Shown here: positions 15,727 through 23,830 of the stretch, piece by piece
Numbering within the stretch: position 1 is the first letter of the stretch
Layout of the letters: each line of letters opens with the position of its first letter
Source: Clostridia bacterium
GTDB lineage: Bacteria; Bacillota; Clostridia; Lachnospirales; Lachnospiraceae
Direction: 5' to 3'
NCBI GenBank assembly: GCA_009929615.1
Contig: SAAB01000036.1
Location: forward strand, 1 to 33,765
Length of the DNA stretch: 33,765 bases
Notes under the pieces: model-generated
The model's input: only the letters and a program-made list of their open reading frames with translations
What the model was told of the DNA's origin: nothing
The model's database searches: none
Position numbers and translations under genes: made by a program

Positions 15727-17217
15727 ATGAATTTAACATACACCAGCACACGGGGACATGGAGAGACTGTGACGGCATCCCAGGCCATTTTAAAAGGTCT
15801 TGCTGATGATGGCGGGTTATTTGTACCAACTGCCCTGCCAAAACTCGATGTACCGATGACAAGTTTAGCAGAGATGAGTTATCAGGAAGTGGCATATGAA
15901 GTTATGAAACTTTTCCTGACAGATTTTACAGAAGAAGAATTAAAGAACTGCATTGCCAGAGCTTATGATTCAAAATTCGATACAGAAGTGATTGCACCAT
16001 TGGTACAGGCTGACGGCGTTTATTTCCTGGAGCTTTTTCATGGAAACACTATTGCCTTTAAAGACATGGCATTATCCATACTGCCTCATTTAATGACAAC
16101 AGCAGCGAAGAAGAATAATGTGAATAATGAAATCGTTATTTTGACAGCGACTTCCGGAGATACAGGCAAGGCTGCTATGGCAGGTTTTGCAGATGTTCCG
16201 GGAACCCGTATTATCGTATTTTATCCAAAACATGGCGTGAGTCCGGTTCAGGAAAAACAGATGGTTACCCAGAAGGGTGAGAATACCTTTGTTGTTGGTA
16301 TTGAAGGAAACTTTGATGATGCCCAGACCGGCGTTAAGAAGATGTTTAATGACAAGAAGCTTGCTGAGGAACTTGGGGCAGCAGGATTCCAGTTTTCTTC
16401 TGCCAATTCCATTAATATCGGACGTCTTGTACCACAGGTTGTTTATTATGTATATGCTTATGCAAATCTTGTGAAGAATGAACAGATTCGAAGTGGCGAT
16501 TTTATTAACATCACGGTTCCAACAGGTAACTTTGGTAATATTCTGGCTGCTTATTATGCGAAACTCATTGGCTTGCCAGTGAATAAACTGATTTGCGCTT
16601 CGAATACGAATAAAGTATTATTTGATTTCTTTACAACAGGAACCTATGATAGAAAACGTGAATTCACAGTGACTTCTTCACCATCTATGGATATCTTGAT
16701 TTCCAGCAACCTGGAGCGTTTGATTTACCGTATTGCGGGAAATGACCCGGAGAAGAATGCAGCTATGATGCAGGCTTTAACAGGTGAAGGCGAATATTCC
16801 ATCACAGATGAGATGAAGAAAGAACTGAAAGATTTTTATGGCAATTATGCAGATGAGCAGGAAACAGCAGAAGCTATTAAAGCGCTCTATGAAGATACCG
16901 GTTATGTGATTGATACGCATACAGCAGTTGCAGCAGCTGTTTATAAGAAATATGTAGAAGATGCGAATGATGTAAGACCTACCGTTATCGCTTCTACAGC
17001 CAGCCCATTTAAGTTTGCCCGCAGCGTTATGACAGCTATTGACAGCAAGTACAGCACTCTTGACGAATTTGAACTGGTTGATGAACTGGTGAAAATTTCA
17101 AATACAGAAGAGCCGGAAGCGGTTAAAGAAATTCGTACAGCACCTGTACGCCATGACCATACCTGTTCCGTGGATGGCATGGAAAACACTGTAAAGCAAT
17201 GGCTTGGAATTAAATAA
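15727..17217 (+). CDS. thrC: Threonine synthase
   Basis: A 496-residue PLP enzyme that converts O-phosphohomoserine to threonine and phosphate, the last step of threonine synthesis. The length and N-terminal domain (STRGHGETVTASQAILKGLA, DDGGLFVP) mark the long threonine synthase form. The PLP lysine is Lys112 in HGNTIAFKDMAL; the phosphate-binding ATSGDTGKAAM and PTGNFGNILAAYYAK loops are intact. GAAGGAT precedes the ATG. It is monocistronic with its own promoter and terminator; no hom or thrB is adjacent. Confidence 0.96.
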   Translation: MNLTYTSTRGHGETVTASQAILKGLADDGGLFVPTALPKLDVPMTSLAEMSYQEVAYEVMKLFLTDFTEEELKNCIARAYDSKFDTEVIAPLVQADGVYFLELFHGNTIAFKDMALSILPHLMTTAAKKNNVNNEIVILTATSGDTGKAAMAGFADVPGTRIIVFYPKHGVSPVQEKQMVTQKGENTFVVGIEGNFDDAQTGVKKMFNDKKLAEELGAAGFQFSSANSINIGRLVPQVVYYVYAYANLVKNEQIRSGDFINITVPTGNFGNILAAYYAKLIGLPVNKLICASNTNKVLFDFFTTGTYDRKREFTVTSSPSMDILISSNLERLIYRIAGNDPEKNAAMMQALTGEGEYSITDEMKKELKDFYGNYADEQETAEAIKALYEDTGYVIDTHTAVAAAVYKKYVEDANDVRPTVIASTASPFKFARSVMTAIDSKYSTLDEFELVDELVKISNTEEPEAVKEIRTAPVRHDHTCSVDGMENTVKQWLGIK

Positions 17218-17286
17218 GTGGCGGCAGAATGATAAACCTGTACAGTTACGGGTTGTCGATTGGAATAAAAAAGATTATATAAAAAT

Positions 17287-17328
17287 AGCCTCGATGCTGT
17301 ATTAATTACAGAATCGGGGCTTAAATTT
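17287..17328. terminator. Bidirectional terminator after thrC
   Basis: AGCCTCGAT (17287-17295) pairs with ATCGGGGCT (17313-17321), with an inner CTGTA/TACAG stem, followed by TAAATTTT. On the minus strand the upstream A-rich run supplies Ts for the convergent gene. Confidence 0.8.
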
Positions 17329-18167
17329 TATGGTTCAATACCTTCGAAGATAATCATATCTGCATTGTCACGAACGGCTTCATAAGCATCCATCGTGTTG
17401 ATTGTCCAAAGAGCCAGACGTGCTTGCAGCAGCCGGCAGTTCAGGCGGACAATGGGATTCTTATAGTCCGTATATTTATAAGAAATAAAATCCGGACGAG
17501 CCAGGAAGTTCGAACCCAGGACTGTAATCATGAAAAGAACCAAATCACAGTGGGGTTTTTCCTTGAAAAAGTTGCAGGAAAGCTGGCCACGAAGAACCTT
17601 TGGATTATGCTTTTTATACCAGTGTAATGCCAGTGGGTTGAAAGATTCTACAATATATAATCCAGAATAATTCAGCATGGTTTTGGAGAAGATACGACAT
17701 AAACGGTCACAAGTGTGAGATTCGGTTTTGAGTTCCACAAGAAGAGGAACTTTACCGTCTACCAGATCAAGAACTTCCTGAAGCGTGGGAATCTTTTCTT
17801 CTGTGTTCAATAACTTATACTGACGTACTTCTTTAAGCGTCATGTCCTTAATGTCTCGTTCCACATGGCACATGCGGTAAAGAGAATCATCATGATGGAC
17901 AACCAGTTCGTTATCCGCTGTCAAATGAACATCCAGTTCGATGCCATAACCTTTCTCTACAGCAGCCTTAAAGGCAGGAAGAGAGTTCTCGGGAGTACCC
18001 CAGAGATTATCATAGAGTCCACGATGAGCGTAGTCCCAATGCATGAAAGGTGCCCACTTCTTCCTATGATTCAGCATAAAATGGGGGCTTACCAAAAATA
18101 GGATAAGTCCGCTTAAAAATGCAAAAAAATGTGTAATCGAGTTTGTGACTTTATAAACTTTTTTCAT
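17328..18167 (-). CDS. Membrane-anchored glycerophosphodiester phosphodiesterase
   Basis: A 279-residue GDPD-family protein that hydrolyses glycerophosphodiesters to glycerol-3-phosphate and an alcohol. An N-terminal membrane helix (about residues 10-30, FLSGLILFLVSPHF) anchors it. The TIM-barrel motifs are intact: YAHRGLYD (catalytic His), PENSLPAFKAAVEKGYGIEL, DVHLTADNELVVHHDDSL (second catalytic His) and LLVELKTE. The ATG at 18167 has GAGG 6 bases upstream. The frame stays open to 18341, but that extension runs across the promoter and 5' end of the adjacent RNA gene and is unlikely to be translated. Whether the catalytic domain lies inside or outside the cell is not settled by the sequence. 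Confidence 0.88.
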   Translation of the reverse strand: MKKVYKVTNSITHFFAFLSGLILFLVSPHFMLNHRKKWAPFMHWDYAHRGLYDNLWGTPENSLPAFKAAVEKGYGIELDVHLTADNELVVHHDDSLYRMCHVERDIKDMTLKEVRQYKLLNTEEKIPTLQEVLDLVDGKVPLLVELKTESHTCDRLCRIFSKTMLNYSGLYIVESFNPLALHWYKKHNPKVLRGQLSCNFFKEKPHCDLVLFMITVLGSNFLARPDFISYKYTDYKNPIVRLNCRLLQARLALWTINTMDAYEAVRDNADMIIFEGIEP

Positions 18168-18279
18168 ATTAGACCTCATTTTATATGTAAAATTGCATAT
18201 ACTATATTGTACCATTCCTAGGAAGAAAAGTCCAGAAATATCAAGGGTTTGACAGCTTTTGCCACAGGGGCTTTGATAC

Positions 18280-18308
18280 TTGAATTTTAAAGTTGTATGA
18301 TATATAAT
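18280..18308 (+). promoter_or_regulatory. Promoter of the 6S-like RNA
   Basis: TTGAAT (18280-18285), a 17-base spacer, then a perfect TATAAT (18303-18308). Transcription would begin near 18315-18318, a few bases before the closing stem of the RNA. Confidence 0.8.
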
Positions 18309-18317
18309 GAAATTAGA

Positions 18318-18493
18318 AAATAGCCTGGGGTGTTCGATCATCTTACTATTTTGAACCTACATTTATGTATACGGGATACCATATATTAAGAATATGTCAG
18401 GCCTCCGCTTGCAGAGGAAGGCAGAAAACTTAACGAGGTAACCCACTTGGCGTCGGGTTAGGCGTCAAAAGGTAGGAAACGGCACTCCGGGTA
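18318..18493 (+). ncRNA. ssrS: Probable 6S RNA
   Basis: A gene-free stretch with its own promoter and terminator that folds in a 6S-like way. The ends pair over 11 positions: CCTGGGGTGTT (18324-18334) with GGCACTCCGGG (18481-18491), including GU wobbles. A second stem, CCTAC (18356-18360) with GTAGG (18472-18476), lies inside and leaves an asymmetric bubble (21 bases on the 5' side, 4 on the 3' side), resembling the open-promoter mimic that binds sigma-A RNA polymerase. Further hairpins (GTAT/ATAC near 18367-18379 and AACCC/GGGTT near 18440-18459) fill the centre. Length of about 170-180 bases fits 6S RNA. The GAACCTACA segment also looks like clostridial 6S sequences as I recall them. SRP RNA and tmRNA signatures are absent. 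The identity is inferred from structure and context. Confidence 0.6.
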
Positions 18494-18499
18494 TTAATA

Positions 18500-20785
18500 A
18501 TGATTACAAAAGACGACATTTTATATGTCGTCTTTTGTTGTGCTGAAAATAAGGGGGCGGTATGTCTGCGGAAATATTGGGTACATATATGTATTGTTGC
18601 GGCGGCACTAACGGTTTTCCTGATTTATTTTATGAATCTGCACAGAAACTGGGTGGAAAGTGAAACTATGAGCCGAGCTCAGATTGCCCGGATGCTGGCT
18701 TTAATGCGATATGATATGGAAGAACTTCAAACAGAAGAATCCCATCCCGAATGGTACGGCAAATATGTTGACGTTGTTTTAAGAGAAGGATGGATGAAAG
18801 AGGATGATTCGGGAGATTTTCATCCGACAGGATATTTTACTTATGGAGACCTGAGGTACATTATGGAGGCATTTCACCTGTCGGAGGATTTACTTACTTT
18901 TTCCATGAAATATCGTCAGAATGATGGAAGAGTATCCCGGAATCAATGGTGTGAGGTTTATCAGCTTCTCTGTGCGGACAGCGGTAAGGTGAGAAAAGCC
19001 TGTTTTGGAATTTATGGAAGTCCTGCGAATATAATGGGGCTTTCACCATGGCAGATTGTTACGGACAAAGGTGTGAAAGTAGCAGAGGGTATTCCGGTAG
19101 AAGCCTATATGAACCGGCAGGTAGAGGCATATATGTCAGGGGATAATCTGCTTTGTATTATCGGAGAAACCGATGGTGTACCAAAATTAGATAATGTATG
19201 GATAGAGTCGGGCGAAAATCAGAACCTTCATGCATTTTTTTACGGATGGGAAAGAGATTTTGATTTAAGTCAAAAGCCGGATGAGAAGTTGGAGGCCAAT
19301 ATGGCTGACCTGACTTTTGAAGATGGGCATATAAGTTCTATTTCATATAAGACAAGCCGTATCCAAGGCCGGTTAACGGGAATAGAAGAAGGAATTTTTA
19401 TTATAGATGGGTATGGTGAAGTTCCGATAACTGAGAATCTTGCTATATATCAAATTGCACCTTCGCCTAAGCAGATGCGCAGGGAAGAATTAAAGATAGA
19501 TGATATTGTTTATGATTTTGTTCTGGAAGGAGATAAAATCTGTGGTGTCATTTACAGAGATTATGCCCAGGAGTCCATCCGGGTATTGCTTCATACATCA
19601 GGAAATGTTTATAACCAGACAGAGGTTTGGCTGACGGCAGAAGAGCCATTTACCCTAACTCTTGGAAATGAAGTAAAAGGGTATGGAGCAGGTGAGGAAG
19701 TGAAGATTTTTTCTGAGGATATCGGAGAAAATGAAGCTGTGGTAAAAACAGAATCTGCAGATGGGAAAATTCAGATACTTTCACTGGAGAGAAGCTGTGG
19801 AATTCCAGCCTATCATGGGAAAATATGCATTCAGAATTATGGTGGGGAAATGATTCTTATTAATGAAGTGAATCTGGAGGATTATGTGGCGGGGGTCATT
19901 CCGGGAGAAATGCCGGTATCTTATGGGGTAGAAGCCTTAAAAGTGCAGGCAGTCTGTGCAAGAACCTTTGGAAGAAAGGCCTTGGAATCGAATTTCAAGG
20001 GATATCCAGCCAACCTGGATGATACGGTTTCCAGCCAGGTTTATAATAACCAATTAGAATGCGAAGAGAGTATTCTGGTAACTCAGGCAACCCGGGGACA
20101 GGTTTTGAAAAATCCGGAGGGACTAACTTCTTCCTATTTCTTTTCGACTTCCTGCGGCCATACCTCAGACCCGGAAGATGTATGGTATTGTCAGGGAGAA
20201 GAAAAGGATTCAAAATCGGTTTCTGTTTTTCTAAGCGATGACAGTGTTTCCATAGAGCTTTCAAAGGAAGAGGATTTTCGGAAATTTATAAATAGAGAAG
20301 ATGGATATACTTATTTTGAGGAAGACCTGCCCTGGTTTCGATGGCAGACATTTCTTCCTGCATCAGAAATTATTCAGAATGTCTGGAATACCTGTCAGGT
20401 AGATATAGGAACATTAGAGCGTATTGAAGTTGCTGGCCGGGCGGAGAGTGGCCTTTTGAAATCCATCAAAGTCACAGGGAGTGATAATCAGTGTAATGTT
20501 TATGGCGAATATCAGATACGGCAGGTGTTATCGCCAAAAAATGCAGAGCTGATTCCTCAAAGCGGAGAGACAGTTACCGGATGGGCGCTGCTGCCAAGTG
20601 CCTATTGCTATTTGGATGCGGTTATTGAAAATAATCAATGCGAAGGTTATCTCATCCATGGTGGGGGCTATGGTCATGGCAGTGGAATGAGTCAGAATGG
20701 TGCCATGAAAATGGCTGAAATGGGGAAGGAATATAAAGAAATTTTGAAATACTTCTTTCCGGATTCCGAAGTGGTTTCGGAGTAA
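18500..20785 (+). CDS. SpoIID/LytB-domain protein, large form
   Basis: The longest frame encodes 761 residues. The C-terminal third (about residues 440-757) is a SpoIID/LytB domain: INEVNLEDYVAGVIPGEMP with the catalytic Glu near 469, YGVEALKVQAVCARTFGRKA, SCGHTSDPEDVW and GGYGHGSGMSQNGAMKMAEMG. SpoIID is a lytic transglycosylase acting on denuded glycan strands during engulfment. This protein is twice the length of SpoIID, with an unrecognised, mainly beta N-terminal region, so it may be a vegetative or germination-linked relative. A membrane helix lies at about residues 28-45, preceded by RKYW. The start is uncertain: the ATG at 18500 lies just before the RNA terminator (18508-18536) and lacks a clear ribosome site, while AGGGGG at 18552-18557 sits 8 bases before an in-frame CTG at 18566 that would keep the helix. 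The next ATG (18632) would lose it. Confidence 0.85.
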   Translation: MITKDDILYVVFCCAENKGAVCLRKYWVHICIVAAALTVFLIYFMNLHRNWVESETMSRAQIARMLALMRYDMEELQTEESHPEWYGKYVDVVLREGWMKEDDSGDFHPTGYFTYGDLRYIMEAFHLSEDLLTFSMKYRQNDGRVSRNQWCEVYQLLCADSGKVRKACFGIYGSPANIMGLSPWQIVTDKGVKVAEGIPVEAYMNRQVEAYMSGDNLLCIIGETDGVPKLDNVWIESGENQNLHAFFYGWERDFDLSQKPDEKLEANMADLTFEDGHISSISYKTSRIQGRLTGIEEGIFIIDGYGEVPITENLAIYQIAPSPKQMRREELKIDDIVYDFVLEGDKICGVIYRDYAQESIRVLLHTSGNVYNQTEVWLTAEEPFTLTLGNEVKGYGAGEEVKIFSEDIGENEAVVKTESADGKIQILSLERSCGIPAYHGKICIQNYGGEMILINEVNLEDYVAGVIPGEMPVSYGVEALKVQAVCARTFGRKALESNFKGYPANLDDTVSSQVYNNQLECEESILVTQATRGQVLKNPEGLTSSYFFSTSCGHTSDPEDVWYCQGEEKDSKSVSVFLSDDSVSIELSKEEDFRKFINREDGYTYFEEDLPWFRWQTFLPASEIIQNVWNTCQVDIGTLERIEVAGRAESGLLKSIKVTGSDNQCNVYGEYQIRQVLSPKNAELIPQSGETVTGWALLPSAYCYLDAVIENNQCEGYLIHGGGYGHGSGMSQNGAMKMAEMGKEYKEILKYFFPDSEVVSE
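18508..18537 (+). terminator. Terminator of the 6S-like RNA, inside the spoIID-like frame
   Basis: AAAAGACGACAT (18508-18519) pairs perfectly over 12 bp with ATGTCGTCTTTT (18525-18536) around a 5-base loop, ending in TTTTG. It falls within codons 3-13 of the longest downstream frame, which argues that translation of that gene begins later or depends on readthrough. Confidence 0.85.
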
Positions 20786-20806
20786 GAAAAACGAAATTTT
20801 TCAAAG

Positions 20807-20835
20807 TTGACTTTACAACATATTCGTTGTAAAAT
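20807..20835 (+). promoter_or_regulatory. Toxin-antitoxin promoter with palindromic operator
   Basis: TTGACT (20807-20812), 17 bases, TAAAAT (20830-20835). A perfect inverted repeat, TTTACAAC (20812-20819) and GTTGTAAA (20826-20833) around six bases, fills the spacer and touches both boxes. This is the expected place for autorepression by the downstream XRE antitoxin. Confidence 0.85.
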
Positions 20836-20862
20836 AAAAAGAGTAGATAAAGAGGTGAAGGA

Positions 20863-21201
20863 ATGAAGATTCATAACTATACTTCTAATTCAGGAAGAGA
20901 TTTAATTTTTGAGTATATAGAATCTTTAACGGAGAAAGAGCAGGTAGATGCATATTCTGTCATTCAGTGTTTAGAGAATGGAGAAATGGATAGAATAAAA
21001 TTTAAAAGATGGGAAAAGAAAGTATATGAAGTATACTTTTATAAAGATAATAGAATATTTTATATAGTAGAGGACGGAAATAATATGTATCTTTTGCATG
21101 CTTGTAGAAAACAGAAAAATCAGACAGAAAAGAGAGATGCCAAGATTGTAAAGTTGAGAGCAAGGGAATTAGGCAGAATGCTGGGCAAGTCGTTCATATA
21201 G
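20863..21201 (+). CDS. RelE/HigB-family toxin (phage Gp49-like)
   Basis: A 112-residue basic protein with the RelE/ParE-superfamily pattern of HigB/Gp49-like toxins: an N-terminal strand and helices (GRDLIFEYIESLTEKEQVDAY), then KFKRWEKKVYEVYF, DNRIFYIVEDGNNMYLLHA and a C-terminal KLRARELGRML helix. Family members are mostly ribosome-dependent mRNA endonucleases. GAGGTGAAGGA precedes the ATG. The XRE antitoxin gene follows 15 bases downstream, the toxin-first order typical of higBA. Local AT-richness and placement between unrelated units suggest horizontal acquisition. Confidence 0.85.
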   Translation: MKIHNYTSNSGRDLIFEYIESLTEKEQVDAYSVIQCLENGEMDRIKFKRWEKKVYEVYFYKDNRIFYIVEDGNNMYLLHACRKQKNQTEKRDAKIVKLRARELGRMLGKSFI

Positions 21202-21216
21202 GAAGGAGTACTGTAT

Positions 21217-21513
21217 ATGCCATTTATACAAGTAGATATTTCAAAAGAGATTGAATCTAAAAGAGAAAAAGAACCTCAATTCAAAAAAGAATGGGATGAG
21301 AGTAGAGAAGAGTATAGATTAATTGGAGAAATGATTAGTTTAAGAAAGAAAGAAAAAATTACCCAAAGCAAGCTTGCCGAATTAACTGGGAATAAACAAC
21401 AGGTTATATCCAGGATTGAAAGAAAGGAAAATAGTCCATCATTAAAAAGTTTTTCAAATATGCTAAATGCACTGGGGTATGAATTAAAGATAGTACGAAA
21501 ACGAATAATGTAA
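21217..21513 (+). CDS. HigA-type XRE antitoxin
   Basis: A 98-residue protein with an XRE helix-turn-helix at about residues 35-92 (GEMISLRKKEKITQSKLAEL, TGNKQQVISRIERKENSPSL). The charged N-terminal arm (about 1-34) probably wraps the toxin. It neutralises the adjacent toxin and should repress the operon through the palindrome at 20812-20833. GGAAGGAG precedes the ATG. A terminator follows 22 bases after the stop, closing a compact two-gene module. Confidence 0.87.
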   Translation: MPFIQVDISKEIESKREKEPQFKKEWDESREEYRLIGEMISLRKKEKITQSKLAELTGNKQQVISRIERKENSPSLKSFSNMLNALGYELKIVRKRIM

Positions 21514-21534
21514 TTAACTGGTATAAAATAGATG

Positions 21535-21574
21535 TGGTCCCTGAGGAGAATTCCTGAGGGACCATAATTTTTTC
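21535..21574 (+). terminator. Toxin-antitoxin operon terminator
   Basis: TGGTCCCT (21535-21542) pairs with AGGGACCA (21557-21564), with inner GGA/TCC pairs, followed by TAATTTTTT. Confidence 0.85.
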
Positions 21575-21651
21575 GAAATAAAATAAGGCTGGTTTTTAAA
21601 AGTAGTTGCAAGCAAAATTTATGCATAAAACTGTATTGAGGAAAGACTAAT

Positions 21652-22719
21652 ATGAAAATAGGAATGCGAAAGCCAAGTTTAAAAAAAAGTTTTAAAGCGA
21701 GAACCACAGGAAAAATAAAGCGAAAAGCTAAAAAAGCCATTAATCCGTTATATGGAAAAAAAGGTATGGGATTTATTAAAAATCCAAAAAAATCTGTTAA
21801 AAATGCTATGTATCATAGAACAACAGTTGGTGTTGGGGATATAACGAGGGCTGTTGCACCTGCTACAAAACCTCAGTCATCTTCCAAAAAAAGAGGTTTA
21901 AAGACAAAAAACAAAGTATCCTCTTCACCAACTGCATATTATAATGGACAGCCAGTTTCATCTGCTTCATCAAATGGAATATTATGGGCAATTTTCGGCA
22001 GACTTTGTGCGGCGGTCTTAATAATATTATCAGCCATTTCATTAATAATAACACCTAAGGGTTTTTTCATTGTTATGGGAGTTGTTATATGGGTTGCTTT
22101 AGGCAAATATATTAAGTGTGTAAATGATGAGCAGCTATTAAATACGACAGTGGATGGAGCTTGCCCAGAAAAGGGCCAAGACATTTTTTACGCGGACGAT
22201 AAAGAAGACGGGGTAAATGAAACTCCATCGATTTATGATAATCGAGTGAAAGGAATAGATTATTCTCAACTCCCATATAATATGGAGGTTCTATTGGCTG
22301 ATGAATTCAATAAGTCTGTAGTGTATAAAGCAATAACCCATATAAATGATATTTTAAAAGAGTGCAATCAGTTAATTCAGGGCATACCTGATTTGTATAT
22401 CAAATTAGAAGATATAATTTTTTCTGGAGATAGCCGTTCATACATAGAATATTCAAAGCTTACTAAAACTGGAAAAATCCCAAAGTATATAGCTGTTTTT
22501 CACTGCTTTACTAAGACATATGAAAAATTTGATTCTGAAAATTCTTCATGGGGAGAAGTATATTATATGAAAGATGGCTCTATTGGAAAGGCCACAATAA
22601 CCAGTTGGAGAAATAGTACATGTTATGTGGTTAATTTAGCTATTGTGGACAATATGCTTTCTATTAAATCCATTTCAACAAATACAGATAGCGGAAAAGA
22701 GGTTTTATATAAACAATAG
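21652..22719 (+). CDS. Unrecognised membrane protein with a modular basic N-terminus
   Basis: A 355-residue protein without a recognised function. Residues 1-66 are strongly basic and Gly-rich (PSLKKSFKARTTGKIKRKAK, YGKKGMGFIKNPKKS), an N-terminal module I recall at the front of assorted uncharacterised Firmicutes proteins. A Ser/Lys-rich stretch follows, then two hydrophobic helices at about 104-125 and 130-146. The C-terminal part (about 200-355) is soluble: a helical segment (AITHINDILKECNQLIQG) and then a predicted beta-rich domain (KYIAVFHCFTKTYEKF, SWRNSTCYVVNLAIVDNM). GAGGAAAG precedes the ATG. It is AT-rich, sits beside a toxin-antitoxin module and is followed by a long inverted repeat. 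It is probably accessory; role unknown. Confidence 0.6.
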   Translation: MKIGMRKPSLKKSFKARTTGKIKRKAKKAINPLYGKKGMGFIKNPKKSVKNAMYHRTTVGVGDITRAVAPATKPQSSSKKRGLKTKNKVSSSPTAYYNGQPVSSASSNGILWAIFGRLCAAVLIILSAISLIITPKGFFIVMGVVIWVALGKYIKCVNDEQLLNTTVDGACPEKGQDIFYADDKEDGVNETPSIYDNRVKGIDYSQLPYNMEVLLADEFNKSVVYKAITHINDILKECNQLIQGIPDLYIKLEDIIFSGDSRSYIEYSKLTKTGKIPKYIAVFHCFTKTYEKFDSENSSWGEVYYMKDGSIGKATITSWRNSTCYVVNLAIVDNMLSIKSISTNTDSGKEVLYKQ

Positions 22720-22743
22720 TTTAATAAAACAACATTTCTGACA

Positions 22744-22800
22744 AGCAAATGACATTTCTTAAGAATTACCTGGGTTATTTCTTAAGAAGTGTCTTTTGCT
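22744..22800. repeat. 22-bp near-perfect inverted repeat
   Basis: Arms 22744-22765 and 22779-22800 match as inverted copies at 20 of 22 positions around a 13-base loop, with TTCTTAAGAA at the loop end. It could terminate the preceding gene, and the T-rich ATTTTATTTA after it supports this weakly. The stem is longer than the other terminators here, so it may be a small mobile or processed hairpin. Confidence 0.7.
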
Positions 22801-22896
22801 ATTTTATTTAGGAATAATACATGGTATAGTCCCTTTACAACCAATAATGAGGGTATGAATAGCCCCGCAAAGTGCAAAAACAGAAAGGACTATTTT

Positions 22897-23826
22897 ATGA
22901 ACAAGAGATTAATGCTCCTTGGAGCAGTATTTGCCATGAGTGCAATGTTGTTAGCCGGGTGCGGAAGTAAAACAACGCCGGCAAGTCAGAAAAGTACAGA
23001 AACCGAAATGACACAAGATATTAAAGAAGATTCGATGGAGGCATCAGATCCAATACCGTTGACCTATTCTTTTTTATATGATGATGGAACCAAAGAGGAA
23101 GTCAGGAATATTATGGAAGCAGATGGTATAAAGCCGGAACGCGTTGACAAATTCATGGAGATTGTCACCCAGTTTTCAGATACATTAGGTGAGATGGAAG
23201 GTGCGGCAGAGGGATTTGTCAGTATTGATGCATCGAAGGCATTTTATGACAGTGAGTATATTGGAATGACTTTTGATAAAAAACTTGGATTCGATGATCA
23301 GAATTGTAGATTGACAGCCTATTCCCTTTTTCAGGATTTTTATACAGTCAGTGATGATTCAACATATACCTATGATGATGATTCTTTGTATGGCGATTTA
23401 GAAATTATAAAAACAAACAAAAATCTGAACTTTACAAAAGAGGACATTAGTAAATATACGACATTATTTGCAGATGTTAAAACGGAAGCATCTACAGATA
23501 TTGCCCAGCATGCTGAAACTATAAAAGAGACTTGGAAAGAGAGAGGAATTACTTTTGATAATGAATCCAAGGTACAGCTGCTTTCAATTATGCTTCATGA
23601 CCCGGTAAATAATACAGTTTTTGCAGGTCATGCGGGCGTATTATTTGAAACAGAGGATGGATTTCTGGTGATTGAGAAACGGTCTCAATATACACCATTC
23701 GTGGCAGGGAAATTTAATGATTTAGAATCATTAAATACCTATTTGCTTTCAGAAGTAAGTATCATGCAGCAGGATGGAGCTGCAGATTCTTTTGTCATGA
23801 GAAATGACGAATTACTTGTAAAATAA
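22897..23826 (+). CDS. Uncharacterised lipoprotein
   Basis: A 309-residue predicted lipoprotein. The signal peptide (KRLMLLGAVFAMSAMLLAGC) ends in a clear lipobox with the lipidated Cys at residue 22. A Ser/Thr/Glu-rich linker follows, then an acidic globular domain (about 50-309). I do not recognise the domain; the pattern of helices then strands (FAGHAGVLFETEDGFLVIEK near residue 245) suggests a conserved enzyme-like or binding fold. The ATG at 22897 has AAAGGA 7 bases upstream; the frame stays open from 22789 but that part lacks a ribosome site and would mask the signal peptide. It is a single-gene unit with a terminator. Confidence 0.75.
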   Translation: MNKRLMLLGAVFAMSAMLLAGCGSKTTPASQKSTETEMTQDIKEDSMEASDPIPLTYSFLYDDGTKEEVRNIMEADGIKPERVDKFMEIVTQFSDTLGEMEGAAEGFVSIDASKAFYDSEYIGMTFDKKLGFDDQNCRLTAYSLFQDFYTVSDDSTYTYDDDSLYGDLEIIKTNKNLNFTKEDISKYTTLFADVKTEASTDIAQHAETIKETWKERGITFDNESKVQLLSIMLHDPVNNTVFAGHAGVLFETEDGFLVIEKRSQYTPFVAGKFNDLESLNTYLLSEVSIMQQDGAADSFVMRNDELLVK

Positions 23827-23830
23827 ATCC

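Noticed and set aside
17328-18341. Longer GDPD frame beginning at 18341
   Set aside because: The 58-codon extension crosses the TTGAAT/TATAAT promoter and the 5' end of the structured RNA, has no ribosome site, and adds no conserved sequence. The ATG at 18167 has GAGG at good spacing.
18318-18493. SRP RNA or tmRNA as the identity of the structured RNA
   Set aside because: The GTCAGG and GGAAGGCAG fragments recall the SRP helix 8 but are in the wrong arrangement, and there is no tRNA-like end or tag frame for tmRNA.
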